Positions 1 through 9,685 of a stretch of 64,000 nucleotides of DNA are shown one piece after another (within the stretch, counting starts at the first letter, position 1; every line of letters starts with the position of its first letter). Source of the DNA: Parastagonospora avenae f. sp. tritici 18332-5 (lineage: Eukaryota > Ascomycota > Dothideomycetes > Pleosporales > Phaeosphaeriaceae). The notes beneath the pieces are model-generated. The model was not told where the DNA came from, made no database searches, and saw only the letters and a program-made list of their open reading frames with translations. Both the position numbers and the translations under genes were made by a program. The stretch is from contig JAFJTR010000030.1 of assembly GCA_022559985.1 (NCBI GenBank), forward strand, positions 186,001-250,000. The letters run 5' to 3'.

Positions 1-4
1 AACC

Positions 5-503
5 ATGTCCGCCCACCAACGCACAAACGTACTAAATGTGGACTTTGAAAGCGGAGCCCGTAACTTGCTGCAACTCATCAAAGGTGCGATGCTTGCTCTT
101 CCTCTCAAGGCATTTGTACTCCCTTGATGCTAATTTCCATAGACAATGCACTATTCCTTTCCGGCGCCCAATACACTTACGACATCGTCACCGCGCAAGG
201 ACCCGACGAAGGTCCACTCGACCATCAAAAGGCGAAACCCATACTCGTAAGATACAAGCATGATATCGAAAGCGTTGGGGAGGTGTTAAGAATTAGCGAA
301 ATTCAAGGCAGTAGGACCCAGGCCCCTAAAGTTGAACATGCGGTTGTAGCGCTGAATGTTCTGCTTCGACGGGAGGTGAACGCAGAGATACGTAAGTCAA
401 GTAGCAGGATAAACGGACATAGGCTAATCAGTGTGCAGAAATCGTGGACGTGAAAGAGGTATGTAATTTCGACGGAGGTATAGGGGAGGCTAGGATATGG
501 TGA
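5..503 (+). CDS. Unidentified small three-exon ORF (about 130 aa)
   Basis: An ATG at 5 opens a frame that stays open through two consensus introns (84-142, donor GTGCGA, acceptor CATAG; 392-438, donor GTAAGT, branch GCTAAT, acceptor TGCAG) to a TGA at 501-503. The exons 5-83, 143-391 and 439-503 sum to 393 nt, so splicing keeps one frame. I do not recognise the product. The segment QYTYDI followed about 60 residues on by VVALNVLLRRE faintly recalls the N-domain of Argonautes, but there is no PAZ or PIWI module. It could be an intact small gene, a fragment of a longer gene, or a relic; the region to its right is full of decayed sequence. The left flank lies outside the window. Confidence 0.4.
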
Positions 504-745
504 AGGGAGGAAGGAACGCTCGTCTTGTTGGGAGCTTCGATACCTGAAGCTGGGCTAGGTGTGATAGTCTCGGGCTCATGGTACTAGAAGAAACTCTTGG
601 AATCTTCTTTCAATTCTCCGGTTATGCTATAACGTGAGACGCGCATGTAGCTAAGCTGACAGCAACATATCCTCTCTTCTGAAACACTCTAACCAGGCTC
701 CGGCAAAATTCATGTCCGCTCTACGCGTGTGCAAAGTAATCTAAT

Positions 746-968
746 TGTTGGTAGGGCTTGTAGCATTAGTGCTGAAAGGAAATAAATACAAATGCATTGT
801 GTACGATGGTTGACTTGGATTGATTCCTACGTGAGGGTGCTACAGAGGGGTATATAACCTGAGACGAGTAGGTCCCGAGTAGGTCCGAAGTAGGATCGAG
901 TAGGCTGTTGATCGGCTGTTAGGCATCGTTAGGCAGCCGACTTACCTACCGATACTCATGATCCAACA
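746..968. mobile_element. Solo LTR of an LTR retrotransposon, 223 bp
   Basis: The element begins TGTTGG and ends CCAACA, a perfect 6-bp terminal inversion of the TG...CA type. It is bordered on both sides by the same 5 bases, CTAAT, at 741-745 and 969-973, which is a 5-bp target-site duplication. A TATATAA box lies near 851-857. No primer-binding site, polypurine tract or gag/pol coding sequence adjoins it, so it is a solo LTR left by recombination between two LTRs. The short LTR and 5-bp duplication would suit Ty1/copia, but the superfamily is an inference. Orientation cannot be decided, because both ends and the TATA box are nearly palindromic. Confidence 0.85.
865..904. repeat. 11-nt tandem repeat inside the LTR
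   Basis: CGAGTAGGTCC occurs at 865-875 and 876-886, then a diverged copy GAAGTAGGATC and a partial GAGTAGG. Just after it, GTTAGGCATCGTTAGGCAGCC carries a second small internal duplication. These may be promoter or U3-like repeats of the LTR. Confidence 0.7.
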
Positions 969-1141
969 CTAATAGTCTTTAGAGGCACACTAATAATTCT
1001 ATATAGAAGCCTGTATATCGTTAGTGCTATAACACATCTCATCTAATTTAGAGAAAGATTTTTAAATATGTCTAGGCTTTCTATTCACCCTTCTCGTTTG
1101 GTGAAGGCGGACAGGAATTGTGCCGGGGCCTGGTGCTCTTA

Positions 1142-2716
1142 TCATAGCATGTACTTGAACAGCGGACTCTTGTCTCCCAACTTATGAAGCTGCTCATCCG
1201 TGTAGCTCGCCCTGACTTCATCCTCATCGAACGCCTTTTTCTGCTTATTGCGCGCCTTAAGCACAACCTCCAGTCCCACCGCGGTCGCAAGTCCCAAACA
1301 GATGAAGCCCAGCGAGACTCCGTATCCAGTCTGGTACCTCGATGCTTCCTCATCGAGGAAGATGTTCGTGCCAGCCAAGCTGCCAATATTGCCAGCGGTC
1401 AAATTCCATGCGAGCCCGATAGATCGTTTCCAAGATGGAGCGAGATTGTTGCCGGTCCATGCGCTGATACAGGGGAGAAGTGGGTATGTGCTGATTTGCG
1501 CGAGGATGATGGAGAAGTAGAGTGCGCCAACGTTTTCTTTGACTCGCGTGGCGAGTGCGATCGTAAGGATTACGAGAGGTCCTGCGATGAATGGGAATCG
1601 TCATTTGAAGCGATACGCCATGCGTCCCGATATCCACGCCGCCATACCACCGCAGAAGTAAGGTGGGATCGTCAGAAGCTGAGCTATAGACGACGTGAAT
1701 CCAAGCTGCTTGATGATCTGCAGCATGGTGAACTTGAAGGCGGCATTAGGTACGGAATTTGCCCACGCCATGATAATTCCAGCAGCAACTTTCCAGTCAA
1801 AGATCGCGCTAAAGAAGAATTTCCAGGAGAACTTGTCGCCCTCTTCTGTCGCAGTGACAACTCCGTCTGCGACTAGGCGGGCGTGTATGAATAACCGTTC
1901 GTCATCTGAAAGCCACTTTGCGCGCTCCGGGCTGTCGACGATCAGCCATGGAACGAAATGACCGACACCAACAGTCAAAGCGCCTTCAATCAAGAAGATC
2001 CAGCGCCATCCGGCAATGCCGTGAGCACCATCAAGTTTCGCGATCGCAAACGCGAGCAGGCCTGAGAAGGCGCCTGAGAAGGTGGATGCAGTGTAGAATA
2101 AGGCGAGGCGTTGCTGCAGTTCACTGCGCCGATACCATGACGAGACGATGAAGACCGCGCCAGGAAAGAAGCCAGCTTCACAAAGTCCAAGGATGAAACG
2201 GCATGCGACAAGGCCTTTGAAGTCTTTGACGACGCCCATGCATGTCATCACTATGCCCCATGAAAGGATCAAGATGGATAGCCAGATGCTCGGTCGACCG
2301 CGTTTGAGGACCATGTTGGAAGGAATCTCTGTATGGTACTGTCAGCAGCCGTTTGTTTGGTAGAGCTAACACGCAAGACGTGATGAAGATAATGTATGGG
2401 ACGAAGAAGATGGTCGTCGCAATATTGTATAGGTTACCAGTGAGTCCAAGGTACTTGTCCATGCCTTCGATCTTTGCATTGCCGATGTTCGCGCGGTCGA
2501 TATAAGAGAGGAGGTATATTACAATCATGATCAGGATGAGACGAATGTCTATCTATTAAACAGGTGAGTGAGACAGCGGTGCACTTGTTCGACCGCGAAA
2601 CGTACCTTACAAGGCACCTTCTTGCATGGCTCCCCCTCATATCTCGCCGATATAGCCTGAGCCTGCGAAGCTTCCTCGATACGAATCTCCGCTTACTTTT
2701 GCGTGCTGTCTGCCAT
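1142..2716 (-). pseudogene. Decayed MFS transporter, anion:cation symporter (allantoate/nicotinate permease) type
   Basis: Three exons can be followed: 2716-2606, 2552-2373 and 2326-1142, with 53-nt and 46-nt introns. The translation has hallmarks of this family: YLLSYIDRANIGNAK in the first membrane segment, a substrate-loop stretch GWRWIFLIEGALT, and the late segment WNLTAGNIGSLAGTNIF. Two in-frame stops interrupt it. A TAA at 2695-2693 is codon 8 after the ATG at 2716. A TGA at 1603-1601 lies between MAYRFK and RFPFIAGPL, and family-like sequence resumes directly in the same frame. The first stop could be avoided by a 54-nt intron starting GTAAGC; the second has no plausible intron. Both could be C-to-T changes (CAA to TAA, CGA to TGA). 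It is read as a recent pseudogene. The long plus-strand ORF across it is an antisense shadow. Confidence 0.82.
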
Positions 2717-3180
2717 GGTGCTTTCTTGGTGTTTTGTTACCTTCCAGATGAGAAGGCAAAGAACGATGTGCAACACAGCGTCATTGGGCGCATCCAGACT
2801 CCTTCCGCCCTTTTATACATATCAAAAGCAAGCCACAAAAATCCTGTTACTCAGTTGCCGGTGCTCAAAGTCAAGCCTCCAAGGATCACTCCATGTCCGA
2901 AGCGCCCGACAACGTGGAAACCCCATGGGGAAACGTTCGACTGCGGGGTGCCTAAAACTGCAAACCTCTCGACTATGTAGCGCCGAAAGACCAGTGAATA
3001 AATAGCTTCACGATTTATCTGTGGGGAAATCGAGAGTCATGTGTCGGCAGAGGTCCGCCGCAGGAAGGCGCCCTCGGCACGGGTCCGCGCTAGGGCGAGA
3101 GAAGATCATCTGATATATGCAGTCTTGATCGCCTCGATTTCGAAGACTGTTTTAGAATCAGAACTATTCAGAAATCATAT
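2717..3180. other. Intergenic space between two head-to-head pseudogenes
   Basis: This is the probable former shared promoter of the transporter relic (minus) and the cyclase relic (plus). Short ORFs here have no family-like sequence. I see no other feature. Confidence 0.5.
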
Positions 3181-4394
3181 CCCGACTTCGCGAACCTGCC
3201 CGTTGACAAAGATGGACCTAGGGGAAACGCTTGGGGCCTTTGGGGTCAGGACGACCAATTGGGCACTTTAAACCACTTGACGGATGAGCGCGTGCATGCT
3301 GCTGCCGCGGAAGAGATTAGGACTGGCGAGTGAGTAAGCTTGAAGTAAGTACATGGCAATTTGGGTTGCGCTTCAACCTTTTGCAAGTTGGTCATGCGAG
3401 CCGCGTGCTAATCACGGTAACTAAACAGCCGGTGTCTAGAGGGAGCTAGCAATCTTCGTTTCCAATATCCTCGCAAGAACTTGGAGGTTCAGTTCATGAA
3501 CAAGGAGCCTAGAGTGTATGCTTTTGACGACGAGGTAAACTCCGGCAATAGTGTTGTCTTTGACATACCTCTGACAAAGGCGACAGTGGTCGTTTAATAC
3601 GCAATGTAGTAGCCAGTGGGATGGCTGCAGACACTATGCATACCAAGAAGAAGGCGTAAGTACTCACACGCAATATTGTCTTCAGCTTCAAGCCACCAAT
3701 CCACCTAAGTTATACTACATGGCTCGCAAAGCCCAAGACTTCGAGACTTCAAAAGAGCCCAAAAGCATCCACCGTACACAAATCCCACCCACTCCCATCC
3801 ATTCTGCTAAATGATACAGACATGTCCCAGTCCGGCATCGCCGCCCGCACCTTCTTCCTCGACTGGTACACATGGGCCACCACCACGCAAAACCGCACAA
3901 CCGACACCACAACCTCCCACGCTATCCCCTTCCCCGAGCTCCATGAAACAGCTACCAATCAGGGTATATCTCTCTCCTCCATGCGCGCCAGCGACATCCT
4001 CCTAATCTGCTCCGGTTAACTATCCCAATACACCTCCATGCCCGCCTCTAAACGCGCCTCCCTCGACGCCCTCTACACCACCACCAAACCCTGCAACATC
4101 GGCCTCGAAGCCTGTCCCGAACTCTTCGCGTTTCTCTGGGACAAACAGATCGCCGCCGTTGCGGGGGATAGTCGGAGTTTCGAAGCTTGGCCGGTGAGTG
4201 AGGAGAGGAAGGAGTGGCATTTGCACCAGTGGTTGCTTGCGTGGTGGGGGATGCCAATTGGCGAGTTGTGGGATTTGGAGCGGCTGAGTGAGGTTTGTGG
4301 GAGGTTGGGGAGGTGGATGTTCTTTTTAATGAGTGCGCCGATGAATGTGCCGGGAGGGGTGGCGAGTCCGCCGAATGCGTTGGCGTTTTTTTGA
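3181..4394 (+). pseudogene. Broken cyclase-family gene (PF04199 type, kynurenine-formamidase-like)
   Basis: Family-like blocks occur in order on the plus strand. Near 3181-3330: WGLWGQDDQLGTLNHL. Near 3427-3533: AFDDEV. Near 3590-3655: FNTQCSSQWDG, which is the metal-site region of this family. At 3822-4016: GIAARTFFLDWYTWA. At 4038-4394: the C-terminal part with AAVAGDSRSFEAWP, WGMPIGELWDLERL and NVPGGVASPP. They are separated by intron-like gaps, but a TAA at 4017-4019 breaks the last exon, the join around 3700-3820 needs a frame change, and no convincing start codon precedes 3181. Family members are amide hydrolases or dehydratases. It lies head-to-head with the decayed transporter, suggesting a former uptake-plus-hydrolysis pair. 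The family call is firm; the substrate is unknown. Confidence 0.8.
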
Positions 4395-4557
4395 GGGATG
4401 GGGAGGGAGGAGAGTTTGTGGGTAATATCACGAACAATTTACTTTAAGATAAAAATCTTGATTCATGTATATGATGTCAAGGCTTGGTTGGCTTCGCTGT
4501 GCGACAAACCTTCTGTGGCGAGATTGAATATGTTTGTATCCTCCCGGCGTCCTCAAC

Positions 4558-6513
4558 TTACACCCGAGTTGCAACGCCAGGCCTCCTCCGTTCGATAGCC
4601 AGGACAGTGTCCACGTATTTCCTGCCCAGCTTCTCCTTCTTCCTTGCCGCAAGCAGTGCAGCACTCTTCAGGACATTCTTGATCTGTCTACCATTGAGCT
4701 CAACGGTCGCCAGTTCGTCCAAATCTTCCGCTCCAAACTCATCCGACACGTCCAAACTTCCCAAGAAGTTGCTCCAGATTTGCCTCCGAGACTGCGTCGT
4801 GAGATCAGGGTACGCCATACTGACATGAATACGTGATTGGAATGCGGCATCGATGTTATCGACGCGATTGGTAGTGAGGAAGAGCAGACCCTGATAGTAC
4901 TCCAAAACGCGCAAGAAAATGGACACGAGCTGATTGCGCTCGAGATCATGTGCGGAGCGCGCTTCAAGAAATACGTCGCATTCGTCGAGGAGGAGCACGG
5001 CGTTCCATTTTGCGACCATTTCAAGGATGCTGGTAAGTTTGTACTCGACTTGATTTGAATTGATTCCGACGTCGCCGGCCGACATCATGAATAGCGGTGC
5101 TCGCATGTGCTCTGCCACGGACTCTGCAGTGAGCGTCTTGCCGACTCCTGGCGGGCCGCTGAGCAGCGTGATGTGACCACGCCCTTTGCCGCTGATGACG
5201 TCGTCGAATCCACTCTGGCCCATCGCTTGTGACTCCGCAAAAGACAAGATCAGCTCCTTCTGATCCTCGGGAAGGACTAGTGAGCCAAAGGCGTTTTCGT
5301 CAAACTTGATCTCCTCTACAAGGTCGACGTAGAAGAGTAGCCACTTCTTGTCGTTGAGTGAGTAGCCTTTTACGCGTGATGAGCAGGTCAGAAGCTGTGT
5401 TTCTTCGAGGGTCACATGCTCTGCTTTAGATTCCCGGCCGAAGACATAAGTATTCTTCAGCACTTCAGGTGAAACGTTTGCATCATCTTCGGACTTCTGT
5501 TGGCCTTTCCTGGCGGGAAGAGACTCTATGCTGCTGCCTTGGATGCGGCGTTGCGAGAAACGTCGGAAACAGTCGGAGTCGACTATGATTCTGCCTTGGA
5601 CATGATAGGGGATCTCTTTGCCTTCCTTGTCCCAAGACACGGCGAAACCGTTGTATGCCTTGTAGTTGCTGCCTGCAAGCTGCTCGAATTTCTTTCCGCG
5701 GGAGATCAGAAGTTCCTTGACTTCCTTCTCGTGAGGGTGGAATGAGAGGGGGAAGGCTTTCAGGGCGAGGATAGATGAAGTGCCACTGAACTCGAAGACG
5801 AGCATTGCCATGACGTTGCGACAGAATTGATTGTCTTCCCAGTCGATTGCCTGCACTGTGAGCTGGTAGGCGTTGCCACATTTGGTCTCGACATATGTAG
5901 CTTCCCTCAGCCGATATGCACCATGGGTGCCGTTGTGAGACCTTGAATAGAGTATCGATCCAGGTTGATATACGGTCCAGATGTGTTCGAATGTGACAAC
6001 ACCATGGTCGACATAGTTTTCGAGTGTCTTGATGACATCCTTCAGCTCGTCTCTCAAGACGTTGTAGAGCAGTTCGATATGCTGTGCTGTGGCGTCATCA
6101 ATGTCCTTCTTGTCTTTGTATGCGAGCAACTGTGGCCATCGGTGGACGAAGGGGCGAAAGGGAGCCTCAAATTCCAGCCTTGTGAGCCCGCAATGAACAC
6201 CCGGGTAATCGTCGAGGATTTCAGCGAGAGCCTTCTTCAGATAGGGCGATTGTATGATGATTGAGTGTATCTGGTACTTCTTACGAGAATCCTCGGCCTT
6301 TTGCAGCCGGGTTATGAAGGCATGCTGTGCAGTCATTTCGTTTTCTGCAGCTTCGGCCACGTCTTTAGGCTCCTGTGCGAGCCATGTGAACTTCTTGTTG
6401 TTATCAAGAGGCCCTTGGTAAAGGCTCTTGGTTGAACAGAGCGTGCCTTCGGAAGCCAAGTGCTTCTCACCCTTGGCCTGGCTCACACCGTTTGGACCAT
6501 CTGTGAAAGTCAT
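4558..6513 (-). CDS. Fungal AAA+ ATPase with N-terminal DUF7025-like region
   Basis: A single exon of about 651 aa. Walker A is GPPGVGKT at about 453-460, Walker B LLLDECD at about 507-513, a sensor-1-like TTN at about 547, and an arginine in FQSRIHV where an arginine finger is expected. The N-terminal 400 residues match the layout of the DUF7025-AAA family common in ascomycetes, whose members may act as chaperone-like remodelers; the actual substrate is unknown. I chose the ATG at 6513; the frame is open upstream only from a TTG. The C-terminus is a lid with basic sequence ending near ERRRPGVATRV. The gene is divergent from COG5. No damage is seen. Confidence 0.85.
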   Translation of the reverse strand: MTFTDGPNGVSQAKGEKHLASEGTLCSTKSLYQGPLDNNKKFTWLAQEPKDVAEAAENEMTAQHAFITRLQKAEDSRKKYQIHSIIIQSPYLKKALAEILDDYPGVHCGLTRLEFEAPFRPFVHRWPQLLAYKDKKDIDDATAQHIELLYNVLRDELKDVIKTLENYVDHGVVTFEHIWTVYQPGSILYSRSHNGTHGAYRLREATYVETKCGNAYQLTVQAIDWEDNQFCRNVMAMLVFEFSGTSSILALKAFPLSFHPHEKEVKELLISRGKKFEQLAGSNYKAYNGFAVSWDKEGKEIPYHVQGRIIVDSDCFRRFSQRRIQGSSIESLPARKGQQKSEDDANVSPEVLKNTYVFGRESKAEHVTLEETQLLTCSSRVKGYSLNDKKWLLFYVDLVEEIKFDENAFGSLVLPEDQKELILSFAESQAMGQSGFDDVISGKGRGHITLLSGPPGVGKTLTAESVAEHMRAPLFMMSAGDVGINSNQVEYKLTSILEMVAKWNAVLLLDECDVFLEARSAHDLERNQLVSIFLRVLEYYQGLLFLTTNRVDNIDAAFQSRIHVSMAYPDLTTQSRRQIWSNFLGSLDVSDEFGAEDLDELATVELNGRQIKNVLKSAALLAARKKEKLGRKYVDTVLAIERRRPGVATRV

Positions 6514-7207
6514 TGTCTTCCGGATTTGAAGAAGGTTGAGCTGATTAGACAATACAAATCGAGTCGAGAATGAATTGAAGATGAATAAGTGCTTGAGCTG
6601 GCCACCGTCTTACCTCCGGAGAACACACGCTTAAATACGTTGTCCTCTTACAGGCCTCAGTCTGCAGACCGCGGAAGTCATGCCAATGACTACATCAGGC
6701 GTTCAGCCTGGCACGACATAGTAAGTGGAGAATAAGGGGAGGAATTGCGCATCTACGGACTCTGCTGGCATCGTTGGCGGATCTGACGGCATGGGCACAG
6801 AGGTCTAGCCAATCTCCATGTATCAATGGGGAACCGCGTCAGAGTCTCTCGAGCATTGGTGCCTAGTTTGTTGTACGTATGTTGCACTGTGAGACAGCTA
6901 CCGGTGGGAAGGAGTGCTCTTTCCCAACGGAGGGCTATGATGCGATGCATGGTGGTAAAAAAGGGCCGGGTCTGCTCGAAAGCAGGAATGCATGGTGTAG
7001 ATCGCAGTGAAGCACAGCCACACAGCCCTTGTCTGGTGTTGACGGTGGGGTCGAGGGCGGGGTGGCGACGACAAAGCTGTGGGTACGGCACGCGCCACAG
7101 GTGGACATTACGCGCTAATATGTATTAGCGTGCTGATCCCTGCAGCTGTCCCGAGCAAGCTTCGAAGTGGACAAAGCCGTCGACAGCTCCAGACGACTCC
7201 CTTCACC
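6514..7207. promoter_or_regulatory. Divergent promoter between the AAA ATPase and COG5
   Basis: About 0.7 kb between two start codons on opposite strands. It must contain both promoters and 5' leaders. Short overlapping ORFs near 6750-7130 lack family features. No specific factor site is claimed. Confidence 0.5.
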
Positions 7208-8548
7208 ATGTCCAAGGATGATGAGCCCTCGTACATTGACTATGAGGCGTTTCTCGACCCCGACTTCTCGGCAACTTCCTTTGCGAATACGCTCGTGCTG
7301 TCCACCAACAATCCCTCGGATACCCCGCTAGACTTGTCAACACCACTGTCCCGCGTCCTCTTCGATGTCCAGGAAGTCGACACTCACATCGACACCCTCA
7401 CCACCAAGTCCGCCTTGCCACTGCTAGAGCATACAAGAGACCATGCAGAGTCTAGCGGGCGCATCCTGCACGAGGTGGAGGGCCAGGTTGCAAGCTTGAC
7501 CGAGTCGTACAAGACGCTGGAAAAGGAGGTTATTGGGCGATATGAAGTCGCCGAGCAGGTGCGATTGACTGCGGAAAGGCTGTGTGAAACAGTCAAGCTC
7601 GGCAGAGCAGTAGCACGATGTCTCATGCTTGGCAGACAGCTCGAGGTGCGCGTGTCGGAGCTGGGAGGTGTGGGCAGCGCAAGGAAGGAAGACCACCGAG
7701 CCATGGTGAGATCTGCCGACACGATACTATCATTACGGCAGATATTCCGGGCCTCAAAACTAGGCGAGGAGGGCGAAGGCCTCGACAAGGTCAACATAAT
7801 CAACACGCTCAAGAACGACCTAGTGATGCCGGGTGAGCGCAGCATATCCTCACGCGCACAGCAGGTGATCAAGGAGTTCTCCATGTCCTCACTCCTCTCG
7901 TCCTCAGGCCAAGGCTCGGCCTCTACATTTGCGCAGACGGAAGACACAAAGTCGAGGACCACATCTGCGCTGCTCACGCTGTACCTGCTGTCACCAACGT
8001 CTGCGAAGACCAATATAGAGACCTTCGACCCTTCGCTAATGCTTAATGCCCTGCAAGACTACTTGCAGACACAGTTGAAATCGTCGCTGGCGTCACTGGC
8101 GCGTGCGCTTGCCCAGCTTCCTACGCTGGAGCGCACCTTGCTAGAGATCTCCGCCCGTTGTCAGAACATCGTAGCTCTACAATCGCTTCTCGAGACCATC
8201 AAACCCCCACCACATCCTCTCCTTGACTCTCCCACGAGCACGTCGACAGCTCCTCACCTGCTACAGCCTGTTCTCCAAACACTCGACACATCGTCCCTGC
8301 CGAGCTATTTCTGGAGGTCGCTCGCATCCAACATGTCGCCAAGGGTGCAGGAGTTAATGTACAAGGGCGGCGTATCCGCGAGGACGCTAAGGAGCAATAA
8401 GGACAGGGTCAGAGATGCGGTGCGGGATTGCGTGAATCGGGGCACACAGCTACCCACCGCTTCACTGAGCAAGGGAACTGGGGCAGTCGGCGGATGGGAA
8501 CGTGAAGCCGCCGTGATGGTGGGGAGCATCGTTGGGCAGATCAAGTGA
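7208..8548 (+). CDS. COG5: Conserved oligomeric Golgi complex subunit 5
   Basis: An intronless gene of 446 aa. The N-terminus carries the hallmark YIDYEAFLDPDFSATSFA, followed by a coiled-coil stretch rich in E, R and L at about 50-170, as expected for the lobe B COG subunit that helps tether vesicles in retrograde transport within the Golgi. The start is set at the ATG at 7208, directly before the conserved block; the frame stays open 43 codons further up without family-like sequence. The central part contains Ser-rich loops, and the C-terminus ends shortly after a Gly/Ala-rich stretch. The length fits the shorter fungal COG5 proteins. Expression is expected to be housekeeping. Confidence 0.88.
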   Translation: MSKDDEPSYIDYEAFLDPDFSATSFANTLVLSTNNPSDTPLDLSTPLSRVLFDVQEVDTHIDTLTTKSALPLLEHTRDHAESSGRILHEVEGQVASLTESYKTLEKEVIGRYEVAEQVRLTAERLCETVKLGRAVARCLMLGRQLEVRVSELGGVGSARKEDHRAMVRSADTILSLRQIFRASKLGEEGEGLDKVNIINTLKNDLVMPGERSISSRAQQVIKEFSMSSLLSSSGQGSASTFAQTEDTKSRTTSALLTLYLLSPTSAKTNIETFDPSLMLNALQDYLQTQLKSSLASLARALAQLPTLERTLLEISARCQNIVALQSLLETIKPPPHPLLDSPTSTSTAPHLLQPVLQTLDTSSLPSYFWRSLASNMSPRVQELMYKGGVSARTLRSNKDRVRDAVRDCVNRGTQLPTASLSKGTGAVGGWEREAAVMVGSIVGQIK

Positions 8549-9685
8549 TGTTCCAGGTCGTGAGCGACGAGCGTTTGACCATGATTGACAATTTGAGGAG
8601 CTGGGCAAACGCCTCGAGGGTATCGCGAGATCCACCCTCGTGCCTTACCCGCATTCGTCAATGCGTCTGCCAGTTCATCCAGGATGGGTCAAGTGGGTCT
8701 TGCGATACGATACTGGTTCGAGGTCGTGCAGCAGTCCTGCAATTCAACGCAACAGCAGGTTTGGTGTGGTAGACATAGTTCGTCGCAAGCGGCAAACTTC
8801 AGATCCATTGCAGCTTGTGCATGCTGCATGAATACCCCTCCGGAACAGCTCGCACTCTGTTTCTCCGTGGGACGGTACCGGTGCGGGCCACCCGGTTCGG
8901 AAGTGTAGTTATCTTGCGTACTATACTAGCAAAGCTAAAAATGAAGCATTGTACGCGCAAATGTTTAGGGGGCTGCAGGGACGCTGGGGAACTCGAAACA
9001 ATCAGGGTATCATGGTCGATTGGAGGTGTGGTATCGGACATACGATGCCACGGCAATAGCAGCATGAAATATACCGGAGAGGCACAGCATTAAATTATTC
9101 AAGAAATAATCCGCTATCTTTCGAGCTCGCGCACGACACGGTGCTGCTCTGCTAGTCACACACACTAGAGCTGTGAATGACTAGGCGGCCGTTGGCTCTC
9201 AGCCCTCCTTCATATGTGCAGGGATTCGCTCGCGCTAAACAGCGGCCGACGTCTGGTCTTTTCGAGAAACAGTGACCCTTCTCCTCTTCACATCTCACAC
9301 AGTGAGCTTTTGTCCGCTCTCGCTCTGCCGCTTCACCTCCTTCCTTTTCTTCATTGTAACTTGGTATCCTTCGGTGTCTCTTCTTACCGCGCTGCGAGCT
9401 CGTGCATACCCACCGAGCTACTTCGCTTCCCTGCATCAGCCTTCCGCACCTAACTGCGCCGTCCCCTGACCGACCACCGCAACCCTCGACTCCTTTGAGG
9501 CCAGCCGGACTGCAGGAGACCCGAGTGCGCGAACATTTGAAGAAGATTTAAACCACATACTAGTCCACCTTGTATGCCGCCCATCCCCCGCCGGACTTTC
9601 GCAACGTGACGGTGCTAACCGCCGCTCGCAGAATTTCTGACGCCAGTTATACGAGACTGAATAGCTGCTGTAGCTTCCAGCCGAC
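8549..9685. promoter_or_regulatory. COG5 3' region and long pyrimidine-rich leader of VTS1
   Basis: About 1.1 kb without a gene. From about 9270 to 9370 the plus strand is strongly C/T-rich, as in leaders of well-expressed filamentous fungal genes. A segment near 9640-9685 ending TTCCAGCCGAC could hold a leader intron acceptor. ORFs here have no family-like content. Confidence 0.5.

Noticed and set aside
1561..1640. An intron that would remove the TGA at 1603-1601
   Set aside because: The only GT...AG pair spanning it would be 35 nt and would shift the frame, while translation resumes in the same frame directly after the stop.
1184..1876. Plus-strand ORF of 230 codons
   Set aside because: It is antisense to the MFS pseudogene, has no family-like sequence, and is explained by codon bias of the opposite strand.
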